Positions 43,424 to 51,645 of a DNA stretch of 64,000 bases are shown one piece after another. Within the stretch, counting starts at the first letter, position 1; the number at the start of each line of letters is the position of its first letter. The position numbers and the translations under genes are program-made. Origin of the DNA: Hyphomicrobium sp. MC1 (GTDB lineage Bacteria; Pseudomonadota; Alphaproteobacteria; Rhizobiales; Hyphomicrobiaceae); assembly GCF_000253295.1 (NCBI RefSeq), contig NC_015717.1, forward strand, positions 3,534,001 through 3,598,000. The letters are read 5' to 3'. Below the pieces are notes generated by a model. It did no database searches. It saw only the letters and a list, made by a program, of their open reading frames with translations, and had not been told where the DNA came from.

Positions 43424-43440
43424 CCAATAATATAACATAC
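43424..43440. promoter_or_regulatory. Zur-like site between the HExxH gene and the NicO transporter
   Basis: On the minus strand it reads GTATGTTATATTATTGG, sharing ATGTTATAnTAT with the site at 40055-40073. It lies in the divergent region between 43329 and 43491 and could control either or both genes. Confidence 0.55.
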
Positions 43441-43490
43441 GCATCAAGCGGCCAAAGTTACATTCACGCATTGCAGTTTCGGGGGGTCCG

Positions 43491-44678
43491 ATGGGACATT
43501 GGAAGAGCAGCCGCACGGCCAGCCATCGGCTTGGCAAACGAGCCGCATGGGCCGCGGCCTGGGCTGCAGGAATTTTCACCGTGGTCATGTCGCTCGGTTT
43601 GGCTGCGCACGCTAACGAGGCGCCCACAGGACCGAAATCCGCATTCGGATTCGCTGGCACGATGCAGGCGCAGCCTGTTCGCGAACCTTCGATGATTACG
43701 CAGGCCATGGACGCCGCGTGGTCCATCCTTCTCTTCGAACAGCATCGCTTTACTCAAAACATGACTGGCGCGGTGCGCAATCTGAAATCGACGACCAACG
43801 TCATGGCCGCAACCGGCGCTCTTGTTGTGGCGAGCTTCATTTATGGCATCCTTCATGCTGTCGGGCCGGGACACGGAAAGGCGGTCATCTCATCCTACAT
43901 GCTGGCGGACAAGGAGACGCTACGGCGCGGCATATTCCTCGCGTTCCTATCGTCCCTGATCCAAGCGCTGTCCGCAATTACGCTGATCGGCGGACTGTAC
44001 GTGGCGGCCCTGGCCACGGGACTGCAGACAAAGTGGGCGGAGGCCTGGCTTGAAACGTTAAGCTGGGGTGCGGTGGCGTTGCTCGGGGCTTGGCTGATGT
44101 TCAAGCAGCTTTGGCCGATGTTTACGTCTCGGCGCCAGCCCGTTCGCGCCGATCACCTGCATGGCGACGATCACGGACATGGGCACGATCACGGATGCGG
44201 CCATGATCACCACGGCCAAGCCGCGCCTGCGTCATGCGGACACGATCACTCACACGATCACTCCCATGGTTGCGGGCACGATCATGTTCATGACGAGCAC
44301 TGCGGTCACGCCCATCTACCGGGTCCGGACGAGTTAAGAGGCAAGCTGTCGTGGAGCCGGGCGCTCGCCATTGCGTTCTCGATCGGCATGCGGCCGTGCA
44401 CCGGAGCTTTGCTCGTTATCATCTTCGCTGCGACGCAGGGGATGATCTGGGCCGGCATTCTGGCGACATTCGCGATGGCGTTTGGAACAGCCTTAACCGT
44501 ATCGGCATTGGCAGCGGTATCGGTCGGCTCGCGTAATCTTGCGATCATCCTGGCGGGCGCCGAAAGCCGATGGGGCGACTTCGTCGCGCGGAGCGCCAGC
44601 GTTGTCAGTTCGGCCGCAGTCTTCGTGCTCGGGACGGTTTTCTTTTTCGCGTCGTTCCACGACGTCCGCCCGTTCTGA
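43491..44678 (+). CDS. NicO family metal transporter with His-rich loop (ZevB/RcnA-like)
   Basis: A 395-residue protein with an N-terminal signal or helix, six core helices and the NicO signatures HAVGPGHGKAVISSYML and GMRPCTGALLVIIFA. The loop between them (about residues 215-285) has more than 25 His alternating with Asp, Gly and Cys (DHGHGHDHGCGHDHHGQ). NicO members move nickel or cobalt, but the ZevB branch takes part in zinc acquisition. The Zur-like site 50 bases upstream and the nearby zinc importer favour zinc here. No DUF1007 partner (ZevA) is adjacent. GGGGG stands before the ATG. Confidence 0.82.
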   Translation: MGHWKSSRTASHRLGKRAAWAAAWAAGIFTVVMSLGLAAHANEAPTGPKSAFGFAGTMQAQPVREPSMITQAMDAAWSILLFEQHRFTQNMTGAVRNLKSTTNVMAATGALVVASFIYGILHAVGPGHGKAVISSYMLADKETLRRGIFLAFLSSLIQALSAITLIGGLYVAALATGLQTKWAEAWLETLSWGAVALLGAWLMFKQLWPMFTSRRQPVRADHLHGDDHGHGHDHGCGHDHHGQAAPASCGHDHSHDHSHGCGHDHVHDEHCGHAHLPGPDELRGKLSWSRALAIAFSIGMRPCTGALLVIIFAATQGMIWAGILATFAMAFGTALTVSALAAVSVGSRNLAIILAGAESRWGDFVARSASVVSSAAVFVLGTVFFFASFHDVRPF

Positions 44679-44769
44679 AAGGCTACGAACTCACGCCGCG
44701 TCGGACTTCCGTACCTATGGAAATCCTCGATTATCGGCATAGAATGATCGATAATGAAGGAGCCGATGC

Positions 44770-45699
44770 TTGATTAATCCTGCTCGTATTTCGGCTGTTG
44801 CCATTGTCGGCTCAGCATTCTGCACGATCGCGGCGACGGACGCTGCCGCCGCGAAGATGCGCATCTGCCAAGAACAAGACCAGCATTACGAGGAGATCAA
44901 ACCATCGGCCGGGCCACTGGAGATCAACGCAGCGCTGTCGGCCGCTGCCGATAAAGGGTGCTTGAAGCTTGCTCAGCGCCTTCTTGACGATGGCGCGTCA
45001 CTGGGATCGCGCGACCGCCAAGGCGCGATGCCCCTGTCGCACGCGGCGAAGGCGGGACAAACCGACATACTGAATCTGTTCATTGCGCACGGCGCCATTA
45101 TCGATGCGCGCAATCTCGATGGATCGACCGCGTTGTTCCTGGCGGCGGAACAAGACAACCAACCGGCCGTCGAATCCCTTGTTGCACATGGCGCAGACGT
45201 CAATCTCGCAGGCCGCAGCGGACTGACGCCGTTAGAAGCTGCCGCCTACATGGGAAATGAAAATATCGCGACGCTATTGCTCGCCAAGGGTGCCGATCCC
45301 AAGCGCACGGACGCGACAGGAAAGGGACCGATCTGCTACGCGGCCGCCCGCGGCTTCGCTAAAGTTGCGGGCATTCTGCTCGATCATTCCGTCGACGTGA
45401 ACGCTCGCTACGGCAACGACCTGACCGCGTTGATGTGGGCAGCTGGACACGAAGACGGCGCGGGAACGAGCGATGTCGCGGACGTCCTGGCGTTGCTTAT
45501 CGCGCGCGGCGCGCATCTCGACGACCGGGACAATCGCGGGCGGACGGCGCTTATGATCGCAGCTTCGCTTGGCCACGAGCGCGCCGTCGATGTACTCCTC
45601 GCACACGGTGCGAGCCGGACCTTGCGTGACAAGTCGGGAAAGACGGCAGCAGACCTCGCCTCAAACGACGAACTCAAGAAGAGGCTCGCGGCGAGTTGA
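44770..45699 (+). CDS. Exported ankyrin-repeat protein
   Basis: A 309-residue protein with a signal peptide (INPARISAVAIVGSAFCTIAATDAAAA) and about seven ankyrin repeats from residue 50 to the end, for example TALFLAAEQDNQPAVESLVAHGADVNLAG and TPLEAAAYMGNENIATLLLAKGADP. It begins with TTG; GGAG is ten bases ahead and the only ATG nearby meets a stop after two codons. Periplasmic ankyrin proteins often protect or bind partner proteins, but no partner is evident. It converges on the cytochrome gene, 15 bases between stops. Confidence 0.83.
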   Translation: MINPARISAVAIVGSAFCTIAATDAAAAKMRICQEQDQHYEEIKPSAGPLEINAALSAAADKGCLKLAQRLLDDGASLGSRDRQGAMPLSHAAKAGQTDILNLFIAHGAIIDARNLDGSTALFLAAEQDNQPAVESLVAHGADVNLAGRSGLTPLEAAAYMGNENIATLLLAKGADPKRTDATGKGPICYAAARGFAKVAGILLDHSVDVNARYGNDLTALMWAAGHEDGAGTSDVADVLALLIARGAHLDDRDNRGRTALMIAASLGHERAVDVLLAHGASRTLRDKSGKTAADLASNDELKKRLAAS

Positions 45700-45714
45700 T
45701 GGAGGTGGGAGCGG

Positions 45715-46314
45715 CTACTGTCCGCCGCCGCCAATCACCGTCAAACTTGCAAGATACTGGGCGATTGGGTCGAGATCGGCCGGCTGGGCTGCATTCATGA
45801 GATCCGACATGCCGGGATTGTTCGCCCGGCTGTGATCGCGAAAATCCGTCATCGTTTTGAGGAGATAAGCGGCCTGCTGGCCGGCCAGCCGTGGCGTCGT
45901 GCTGTCACCCTGATACTGGTCGAGATGGCACGACGTACAGCCGATTGAGCCAATCACGGTGAGCGCGTGCTTGGTGACGTCTTTGGAAGGCGACGGCTGT
46001 TGAATACTCGGCCACTTGAGCCCAGAGAAATGCGCGGCCAGCGCTTTCATGTCGTCTTTGCTCAATCCCTCAGCGATTGCCGACATCTGATCGTTCTTGC
46101 GCGCACCTCTCTTGAAGTCGCGAAGCTGGATGTAGAGGTAGCCCTGGTTCTGCCCCCAGATGACAGGGGTCGTCTTTTGCTGCGGGACGCCGTTTTCGCC
46201 GTGACAGCCTGCGCAAAGCTGAATTTTGTCAGCGATGTCGTCGGCGAATGCCGAATGACTGCCGGTCGAGATTGCGGCAACGAGCAACCCCAATCCAATT
46301 ACTGCCTGCCGCAT
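45715..46314 (-). CDS. Dihaem cytochrome c, likely electron acceptor of the PQQ dehydrogenase
   Basis: A 199-residue periplasmic cytochrome with a signal peptide (to ADD) and two haem sites, CAGCH and CTSCH, in the same layout as the paralogue at 6950-7648 (GVPQQKTTPVIWGQ, PRLAGQQAAYLLKTMTDFRDHSRAN). GGGAG precedes the ATG. It lies 82 bases after the PQQ dehydrogenase stop on the same strand, which makes it the likely electron acceptor. A strong terminator stands between the two genes, so its level is probably lower or separately set. Confidence 0.88.
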   Translation of the reverse strand: MRQAVIGLGLLVAAISTGSHSAFADDIADKIQLCAGCHGENGVPQQKTTPVIWGQNQGYLYIQLRDFKRGARKNDQMSAIAEGLSKDDMKALAAHFSGLKWPSIQQPSPSKDVTKHALTVIGSIGCTSCHLDQYQGDSTTPRLAGQQAAYLLKTMTDFRDHSRANNPGMSDLMNAAQPADLDPIAQYLASLTVIGGGGQ

Positions 46315-46340
46315 ATCGAAACTCCCGGTCTTCGACGACG

Positions 46341-46386
46341 ATTAAAATAAAAGTCGGAAAAGGAGCACGCGCGCTCCTTTTCCGAC
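46341..46386 (-). terminator. Strong terminator between PQQ dehydrogenase and cytochrome c
   Basis: GTCGGAAAAGGAGC / GCTCCTTTTCCGAC is a perfect 14-bp stem with a six-base loop; on the minus strand TTTTATTTTAAT follows. It is 10 bases after the dehydrogenase stop and 27 bases before the cytochrome start. Confidence 0.92.
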
Positions 46387-46396
46387 GTCCACATAA

Positions 46397-48115
46397 TCAG
46401 TTGAGCGTGAAGGCAATGATGTTATTGCCGCGCTTGAAGTCAATCTGCGTGTTTCCGCCGGCGCCGACGACAATGTATTCCTTGCCGTCGAGCGAATACG
46501 CCGCTGGCGGAGCGTTGACGCCTGCGCCGCACTGGAACGACCACAGGATCTTGCCGCTCTCGGCGTTGTAGGCGCGGAACCAGCCGTTGGCTTCTCCGGT
46601 GAAAACGAGATCACCCGCGGTTGCAAGCGCGCCGCCCATCATCGGCTCAGGCGTTTTGACCTGCCATTTGATTTTGCCGGTGTTGTAGTTGACCGCAGTG
46701 ACGTTTCCGAACGAAGCCTCGGTCGGAATGACCTTAAAGGCGCCGCCAAGCCACAGCTTTCCATCGGGATAGGGGCTTGACTGAACCTGATAGGTCATCG
46801 GCTGGTGCAAGTTGACAGCATAGGTCAGAGCGAGTTTCGGGTTGACCGCCATAGGCGACCACTCAACGCCACCGTTTGCGCCAGGAAGCATGCGCGCGCC
46901 TCCCGGTGTCGGCAAGGTCCACATGTTCTCCTGCGCGACCATCGGCTCAGAGAAGCGGATCAGGCTGCAATCCTTGCGGTTGTGAACATAGACAAAACCG
47001 GTCTTGCCGCCATGGATGACGCCCGGAACGACCTTGCCGTCCTTGTCCTTGACGTCGACCAAGATCGGCGGACTGACAGCGTCGAAGTCCCAAACATCGT
47101 GCGGGATATACTGAAGGTGGCAGACGTATTTGCCGGTATCGAGATCGATCGATACGAGCGAGTCCGTGTAGAGATTGTCACCCGGACGCAGCGAACCGTC
47201 GAGGTCCGGCGACGGATTGCCGACCACGAAGAACAAGCGATTGAGTTTGAGATCAACCGCCGGATTTTGCCAAACGCCGCCACCCAACGTCTTGTAGGGA
47301 TCGCCAGTCTTGGCGAACTGAGCTTTCTCGGCTTCGATGTCGCGGTGCAGATCCTTGCCCGTGGCATCCTTCGTGGCCCAGACGCCGACCGTGTTTTCCG
47401 GCACCGTGTCGAAATTCCAAACCTGCTTGCCGGTTTTGGCATCATAAGCGCGGACGAAACCGCGGATGCCGTATTCGCCACCGTTGGTGCCGATGATGAT
47501 CTTGCCGTTAACGGCTGTCGGCGCCATCGTTTCGCTATAGCCGTCTTCGGGATCGGCGATTTCCGTTTCCCAAACGAGGCTGCCGGTCTTGGCGTCGAGC
47601 GCGACAAGCTTGGCATCAAGCGTCGCGAGGTAAACCTTGTCGTCGTAAACCGCGACACCGCGATTGTTCGGGCCGCAGCAATATGTCGTGATCGGCCCCA
47701 TCTTGTGCTTGTAGTGCCAGTATTGCTCGCCGGTCTTGGCGTTCAGCGCGTAGACATGATCGAACGATGTCGTCACGTACATCACGTCGCCGACGATGAT
47801 AGGCGTCGTCTCTAGCGACTCTTTTACGTCCATCTGAAAGATCCACGCCGGACGAAGCTTTGCGACGTTGCCGGTGTTGATCTGTTTGCCGAGGTAATAC
47901 CGTGTCTGGTCGTAATTGCCGTTGGTGTGGAGAAACTGCTTGGTATCTTTCGCAGCGTTCGACAATTCTTCCTGCGTGACCGCTCGCGCAGGAGCTCCTT
48001 TGATCGCCTCTTTGGATTTGTGCTCGATTTCCTGAGCGCCGACGGGAGCAAATGCGGAAAACGCAAGCGACGCTGCGAGCGCCGCCGCAGTCGCACGGCT
48101 TCTTATACCGACCAT
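46397..48115 (-). CDS. PQQ-dependent alcohol dehydrogenase, lanthanide type
   Basis: A 572-residue quinoprotein with a signal peptide (to PVGAQE) and an eight-bladed propeller. The vicinal disulphide is C146-C147 in TTYCCGPNNRG. Metal and PQQ positions are E214 in NGGEYGIRG, N300 in VVGNPSPD and D343-x-D345 in HDVWDFDAV. The Asp two residues after the catalytic Asp is the mark of lanthanide-dependent XoxF and PedH/ExaF enzymes; calcium enzymes have Ala, Ser or Thr there. There is no C-terminal haem domain, so an external cytochrome is needed, probably the next gene. Substrates may be methanol or longer alcohols. The start at 48115 has GAGG six bases ahead; the frame runs 81 codons further without homology. 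Confidence 0.9.
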   Translation of the reverse strand: MVGIRSRATAAALAASLAFSAFAPVGAQEIEHKSKEAIKGAPARAVTQEELSNAAKDTKQFLHTNGNYDQTRYYLGKQINTGNVAKLRPAWIFQMDVKESLETTPIIVGDVMYVTTSFDHVYALNAKTGEQYWHYKHKMGPITTYCCGPNNRGVAVYDDKVYLATLDAKLVALDAKTGSLVWETEIADPEDGYSETMAPTAVNGKIIIGTNGGEYGIRGFVRAYDAKTGKQVWNFDTVPENTVGVWATKDATGKDLHRDIEAEKAQFAKTGDPYKTLGGGVWQNPAVDLKLNRLFFVVGNPSPDLDGSLRPGDNLYTDSLVSIDLDTGKYVCHLQYIPHDVWDFDAVSPPILVDVKDKDGKVVPGVIHGGKTGFVYVHNRKDCSLIRFSEPMVAQENMWTLPTPGGARMLPGANGGVEWSPMAVNPKLALTYAVNLHQPMTYQVQSSPYPDGKLWLGGAFKVIPTEASFGNVTAVNYNTGKIKWQVKTPEPMMGGALATAGDLVFTGEANGWFRAYNAESGKILWSFQCGAGVNAPPAAYSLDGKEYIVVGAGGNTQIDFKRGNNIIAFTLN

Positions 48116-48370
48116 GTTGTCCTCGCTTACTTGAAGTTCAAACCGGCCGCCAACACCGGAGGGGGCGTCAGATCCGTTGTCTGACATTGGCATAGTGCAC
48201 CCCCGATTTTTTCCCGGCAATAGGGTGAACACTTCTAAAGTATCAAATCCATTGTCGCTTTTTGCATTCCGAGACAACGTGGCGCGGAACCACAAATGCA
48301 AGACCAGGACCAGCAAATACAAAATGAAATGTATGCGAATTGTCTTTCGCGGCTGCAATATCGGTGCGTT

Positions 48371-48931
48371 CTAACTTCGTATGGATTTAAGCGCCCATCG
48401 CCGTCCATTCGATGACAGTTCGACGACGGAAAGCGGCGCAACATCAATATGCGCATATGAGATTGCTTGCGCCTCGATCGCGACGACAATCGCCGCGCGC
48501 ATGACCGCCGGATGCGTCACGGCCAAAATGGGTCCCTCACGCTCCGAAATCGTCTGCATCCAGACGGACGTCCGCGCGATGAGCGCTTCAACTGTTTCGC
48601 CGCCGTGAGGCGCAGAGCCTGGGTCGGAGAGCCAGCTTGCTAATGCGTCGGCATCGGATAGAGCAATGCTACTCAGGGTGCGGCCCGCCCAGTCGCCAAG
48701 TTCGATGTCCCTGAGCGCCGGGTCAATCCGGGGGGAAAGTCCTAAGACAGCGGCAGTCTCCAGCGCCCGCCGGGCGGGACTGGAGAAGACGATGGCGGCA
48801 TTGCGAAATTCGCCGGCCATTGCGGACGCGTCCCGCCGGCCAAAATCGTCGATGCCTTCGTCGAGCGGGAAGGCTGCGCGCCTCGCCGCCGGGGTCGAGG
48901 CGTTGGCTACAAAGGTCAGGCGCGGCGGCAT
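48371..48931 (-). CDS. Histidine phosphatase superfamily protein lacking the catalytic histidine
   Basis: A 186-residue protein with the phosphoglycerate-mutase-like fold: SSPARRALETAAVLGL (Arg), IELGDWAGRTL (Glu), PHGGETVEALIARTSVWM and LAVTHPAVMRAAI (second His). The first motif, normally R/C-H-G/A, reads FVANAST, with N10 where the phospho-accepting His should be. One C-to-A change explains it. The copy beside cobalt transport genes is usually seen as a CobC-like or unassigned phosphatase. Here it is probably inactive as a phosphatase, or has another role. It diverges from the riboswitch-cbtBA unit. Confidence 0.8.
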   Translation of the reverse strand: MPPRLTFVANASTPAARRAAFPLDEGIDDFGRRDASAMAGEFRNAAIVFSSPARRALETAAVLGLSPRIDPALRDIELGDWAGRTLSSIALSDADALASWLSDPGSAPHGGETVEALIARTSVWMQTISEREGPILAVTHPAVMRAAIVVAIEAQAISYAHIDVAPLSVVELSSNGRRWALKSIRS

Positions 48932-48969
48932 CTTGGCTCAATGGCTTGCGTTGACAAATGCCCGGCCTG

Positions 48970-49082
48970 CCCTATGGTGAGACGTGCATCCTCACGGGTA
49001 GGAAGCCGGTGAAATTCCGGAACGGTCGCGCCACTGTAATCGTGGGTCGCTCCAAGCGTCCACCGAAAGTCAGACCCACCTC
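48970..49082 (+). ncRNA. Cobalamin riboswitch
   Basis: The conserved core is visible: GGTAGGAAGCCGGTGAAA, then TCCGGAACGGTCGCGCCACTGTAA and, near the 3' end, the B12 box AAGTCAGACCC. It ends about 55 bases before the cbtB start. Adenosylcobalamin binding should lower cbtBA expression. Confidence 0.95.
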
Positions 49083-49136
49083 GTGATCAGAGCACACCTT
49101 GAAACGGGACGCGTAATCCCATGGAGGCTCTTTAAA

Positions 49137-49364
49137 ATGGCTCATTCTTCTATCGTCGCACAATCTCTCGGCGCTCAAGGCGGCTTCGCTACGCCTGTTC
49201 CGGTTCGCCAGATTCTCCCCTGGGCGATCTTCGCCGGGTTGCTGTTCCTCCTCGCCATGTATTTCATCGGCGTCGAAGAAGGCGCCACGGCGATTTTCAA
49301 CGGGATGTACGTGCACGAGTATGTGCATGACGCCCGTCACCTTCTCGGCTTCCCCTGCCACTAA
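49137..49364 (+). CDS. cbtB: Cobalt transporter subunit CbtB
   Basis: A 75-residue protein with one membrane helix (ILPWAIFAGLLFLLAMYFIGV) and a C-terminal metal-binding tail, VHEYVHDARHLLGFPCH, as in CbtB. Together with CbtA it is predicted to take up cobalt in B12-making bacteria. GGAGG stands nine bases before the ATG; the frame opens 18 codons earlier inside the riboswitch region and is not used. The riboswitch directly upstream supports the role. Confidence 0.9.
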   Translation: MAHSSIVAQSLGAQGGFATPVPVRQILPWAIFAGLLFLLAMYFIGVEEGATAIFNGMYVHEYVHDARHLLGFPCH

Positions 49365-49385
49365 CCGCGGCGGAGAATTTCGGAT

Positions 49386-50102
49386 ATGGTATCTCTTCTT
49401 GTGCGCGGCATGATTGCCGGGCTTCTCGCTGGTATTCTGACTTTTGGCTTTGCGAAGGTTTTCGGCGAGCCTCAGGTCGATCGGGCGATCGGCTTCGAAG
49501 AGCAAATGGCAAAAGCGAGCGGTGAGCCGGAAGAACCGGAAATCGTCAGCCGCGCGGTGCAGGCGAGCTTCGGCCTGTTCACCGGGGTCGCCGTCGTCGG
49601 TACCGCGATGGGCGGTCTTTTCGCTCTGGCCTTTGCGTTCTTCAACGGCCGACTTCTCGTCGGCATGTCACCGCGGACCACGGCGATCATCATAGCGGCG
49701 CTTGGCTTTCTGGCGATCTACTTCATTCCAAACATCAAGTATCCGGCCAACCCACCTGCGGTCGGGTCACCGGAAACGATCGGCTACAGAACGCAGCTCT
49801 ACTTCGGAATGATCGTCTTCTCTCTCGCCGCGTTGGCGATCGCGATCAGCGCTGGACGGCAGTTCTTCGCTCAGGTCGGCGGCTGGAACGCCATCCTGAT
49901 CGGAGGCGGTGTCTACATTGCCCTAACGGCGCTTGCGGGCTATTTCCTGCCGCCGATCAACGAAGTTCCAAATGATTTTCCTGCCGATCTGCTTTGGAAG
50001 TTCCGTGTGGTGTCGTTCGGCATTCAGGGCATCCTGTGGATGACGATTGGCATTATATTTGGAATGCTGGTCGACAGATCGAACGAGAAAATCGCTCATT
50101 GA
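49386..50102 (+). CDS. cbtA: Cobalt transporter subunit CbtA
   Basis: A 238-residue membrane protein with five or six helices and the CbtA opening LVRGMIAGLLAGILTFGFAKVFGEPQVDRAI, followed by VSRAVQASFGLFTGVAVVGTAMGGLFALAF. It follows cbtB by 21 bases and is under the same cobalamin riboswitch. The pair is predicted to import cobalt for B12 synthesis, though the mechanism is not established. Confidence 0.9.
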   Translation: MVSLLVRGMIAGLLAGILTFGFAKVFGEPQVDRAIGFEEQMAKASGEPEEPEIVSRAVQASFGLFTGVAVVGTAMGGLFALAFAFFNGRLLVGMSPRTTAIIIAALGFLAIYFIPNIKYPANPPAVGSPETIGYRTQLYFGMIVFSLAALAIAISAGRQFFAQVGGWNAILIGGGVYIALTALAGYFLPPINEVPNDFPADLLWKFRVVSFGIQGILWMTIGIIFGMLVDRSNEKIAH

Positions 50103-50198
50103 ACGGCGCACGCGCCGCTCAAAGCCAGCCAGATCGCATTGCGCTTGCTGCTGCGATCTGGCCTGCAATCGCCAAACATCCGAAAAGGCTGTCTGCTA

Positions 50199-51068
50199 GT
50201 GGCACGCCACTCGCCTTGCATAGGAATCTGCAAACTCGACGACACGACGGGCTTTTGCCTTGGCTGCGCGCGCACGGCCGCTGAAATCGGCGACTGGATG
50301 GCGATGAGCGAAGCTCGGCGCGACTCCGTCTGGGAGCAACTGCCGGAACGGCTCGCACAGCTCTCGGTGCGCGTTCGTGTGTTGCCGTGGGTTCGCGATG
50401 AGCTGATTAACTGGGTCCGCGACACCCTCGTCGCTCGGCAAGGCGCGTGGGTCGTCGGCGTGCCGGGCGCCGTCGCGGAGTTTCCCAGCGCCGATAACAC
50501 ACCGATTGATTTGCACGTCGAGGACGGCGTGATAACCGCACGGCGTGCGGATGCTGCGTTTCGTATCGCGATCAACGATAAGATTCGTGCTTTCGCGTTC
50601 ACCGATGGCGGCCCGATTGTGCTCGGACTACCGAGAGGACGCGCCGCCATTCAATCTGGTTCGGCACTTCAAGCTGTTGGGCTGGATGCCGGCGCAATCG
50701 ACGAGACGCATCGCGGCGACGAACTTTTCGATCTCGGAATTGGGCGCCGATATACCCGCTTCTGCGTTCGCACGCGGGACGAGACGCTGACATCGGCGCT
50801 ATCGGATCATGATCGGCGGCATTGGTCGGACTTCATGCCGGTCATGCTCAATCAATTTGTCGCTTTGAGTCCGCATCGCATCGTTGAAAGCGCTGCGGCG
50901 CGCATCGAAATCTTTTCCAGAATTCCAGGCCCCGGCGAGTCGTCACCCAATGGCGCGCATACCCATTTCCTTGCCGAGTTCCTGAAGTCCGGCGACGAGA
51001 TCGCTCCAAGTCTGGCGCCGCCCGACTATGTTGGCCCAGTCGCGATCTTTTATCCTAATAAAACCTAG
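50199..51068 (+). CDS. DUF1289 protein with extra C-terminal domain
   Basis: About 289 residues. The first 45 are a DUF1289 motif with four cysteines, SPCIGICKLDDTTGFCLGCARTAAEI. The rest, about 240 residues, is a separate conserved region (VRVLPWVRDELINWVRDTL, FAFTDGGPIVLGLPRG, HTHFLAEFLKSGDEI) of unknown function. DUF1289 may bind a metal or an Fe-S cluster. A GTG at 50199 is preferred as start because it lies just before the domain; a TTG at 50139 is in frame too. It follows cbtA by about 95 bases on the same strand and may be co-transcribed. Confidence 0.8.
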   Translation: MARHSPCIGICKLDDTTGFCLGCARTAAEIGDWMAMSEARRDSVWEQLPERLAQLSVRVRVLPWVRDELINWVRDTLVARQGAWVVGVPGAVAEFPSADNTPIDLHVEDGVITARRADAAFRIAINDKIRAFAFTDGGPIVLGLPRGRAAIQSGSALQAVGLDAGAIDETHRGDELFDLGIGRRYTRFCVRTRDETLTSALSDHDRRHWSDFMPVMLNQFVALSPHRIVESAAARIEIFSRIPGPGESSPNGAHTHFLAEFLKSGDEIAPSLAPPDYVGPVAIFYPNKT

Positions 51069-51216
51069 GCAAAACGCACTATCGCGCTCGGAAAGTCGCT
51101 CTTGTCCCCAGTTCATGGCCGCAGCCGCCCGTTGCTGGGTTGAGAGCCTCGGCGCGCCGTAGTAGTGACGTTTTATTGATTAGCCTGAGGGCTTCGATAA
51201 CTTGAGAGGGGACGGG

Positions 51217-51642
51217 ATGCGCAGCATCAGCCTTGGACTCGCCTTCGCCACTGCGGCAGCTTTGATTTCGGCTCCAGCCTCGGCAGACGAGCGATTGCAA
51301 TCTTCGTTCACTGCGCTCGTCGGCAAAGGTTACGAAGTCAAATCTGTGACGCTCATTCCTCTCGAGGTCGCCAAGAGGGTCACGGAAAAGGTCAAGACCG
51401 ATAACGTCGTCGTCACGTTACAGAAGCAGGAAACGGTTGCCGTCTGCTACATCGCGTTCGCGAATTGGGCATTCATGAACAAGGCGTCGCTCGATTCCGC
51501 GACGCTGTGCGAAGTCCGTTCTTCGCCGACCGAAGAGAGCGCGGCACCGGCAGCCGCACCGAGCGAACCGGCGGCACCTGCCGAAGCGACGACGCCTCCG
51601 GCCGAGGCGACAACGCCTGCCGCTCCGAGCACAAACCCTTAA
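51217..51642 (+). CDS. Small exported protein with Pro/Ala-rich tail
   Basis: A 141-residue protein with a signal peptide (MRSISLGLAFATAAALISAPASADE), a compact middle part of about 80 residues with two cysteines, and a low-complexity tail built of PAEATTPPAEATTP-like units. GAGAGGGGACGGG precedes the ATG. The tail may lie in the peptidoglycan layer. I recognise no family. Its stop is three bases from the stop of the convergent LysR gene. Confidence 0.72.
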   Translation: MRSISLGLAFATAAALISAPASADERLQSSFTALVGKGYEVKSVTLIPLEVAKRVTEKVKTDNVVVTLQKQETVAVCYIAFANWAFMNKASLDSATLCEVRSSPTEESAAPAAAPSEPAAPAEATTPPAEATTPAAPSTNP

Positions 51643-51645
51643 TTT

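Noticed and set aside
44150..44320. Repeat-rich DNA in the NicO gene considered as a satellite or CRISPR-like repeat
   Set aside because: The pattern comes from alternating His and Asp codons of the metal-binding loop; there are no regular units and spacers.
46805..47815. Plus-strand ORF of 336 codons opposite the PQQ dehydrogenase
   Set aside because: An antisense shadow of a strongly conserved gene; rich in Arg, Asp and Val without a domain.
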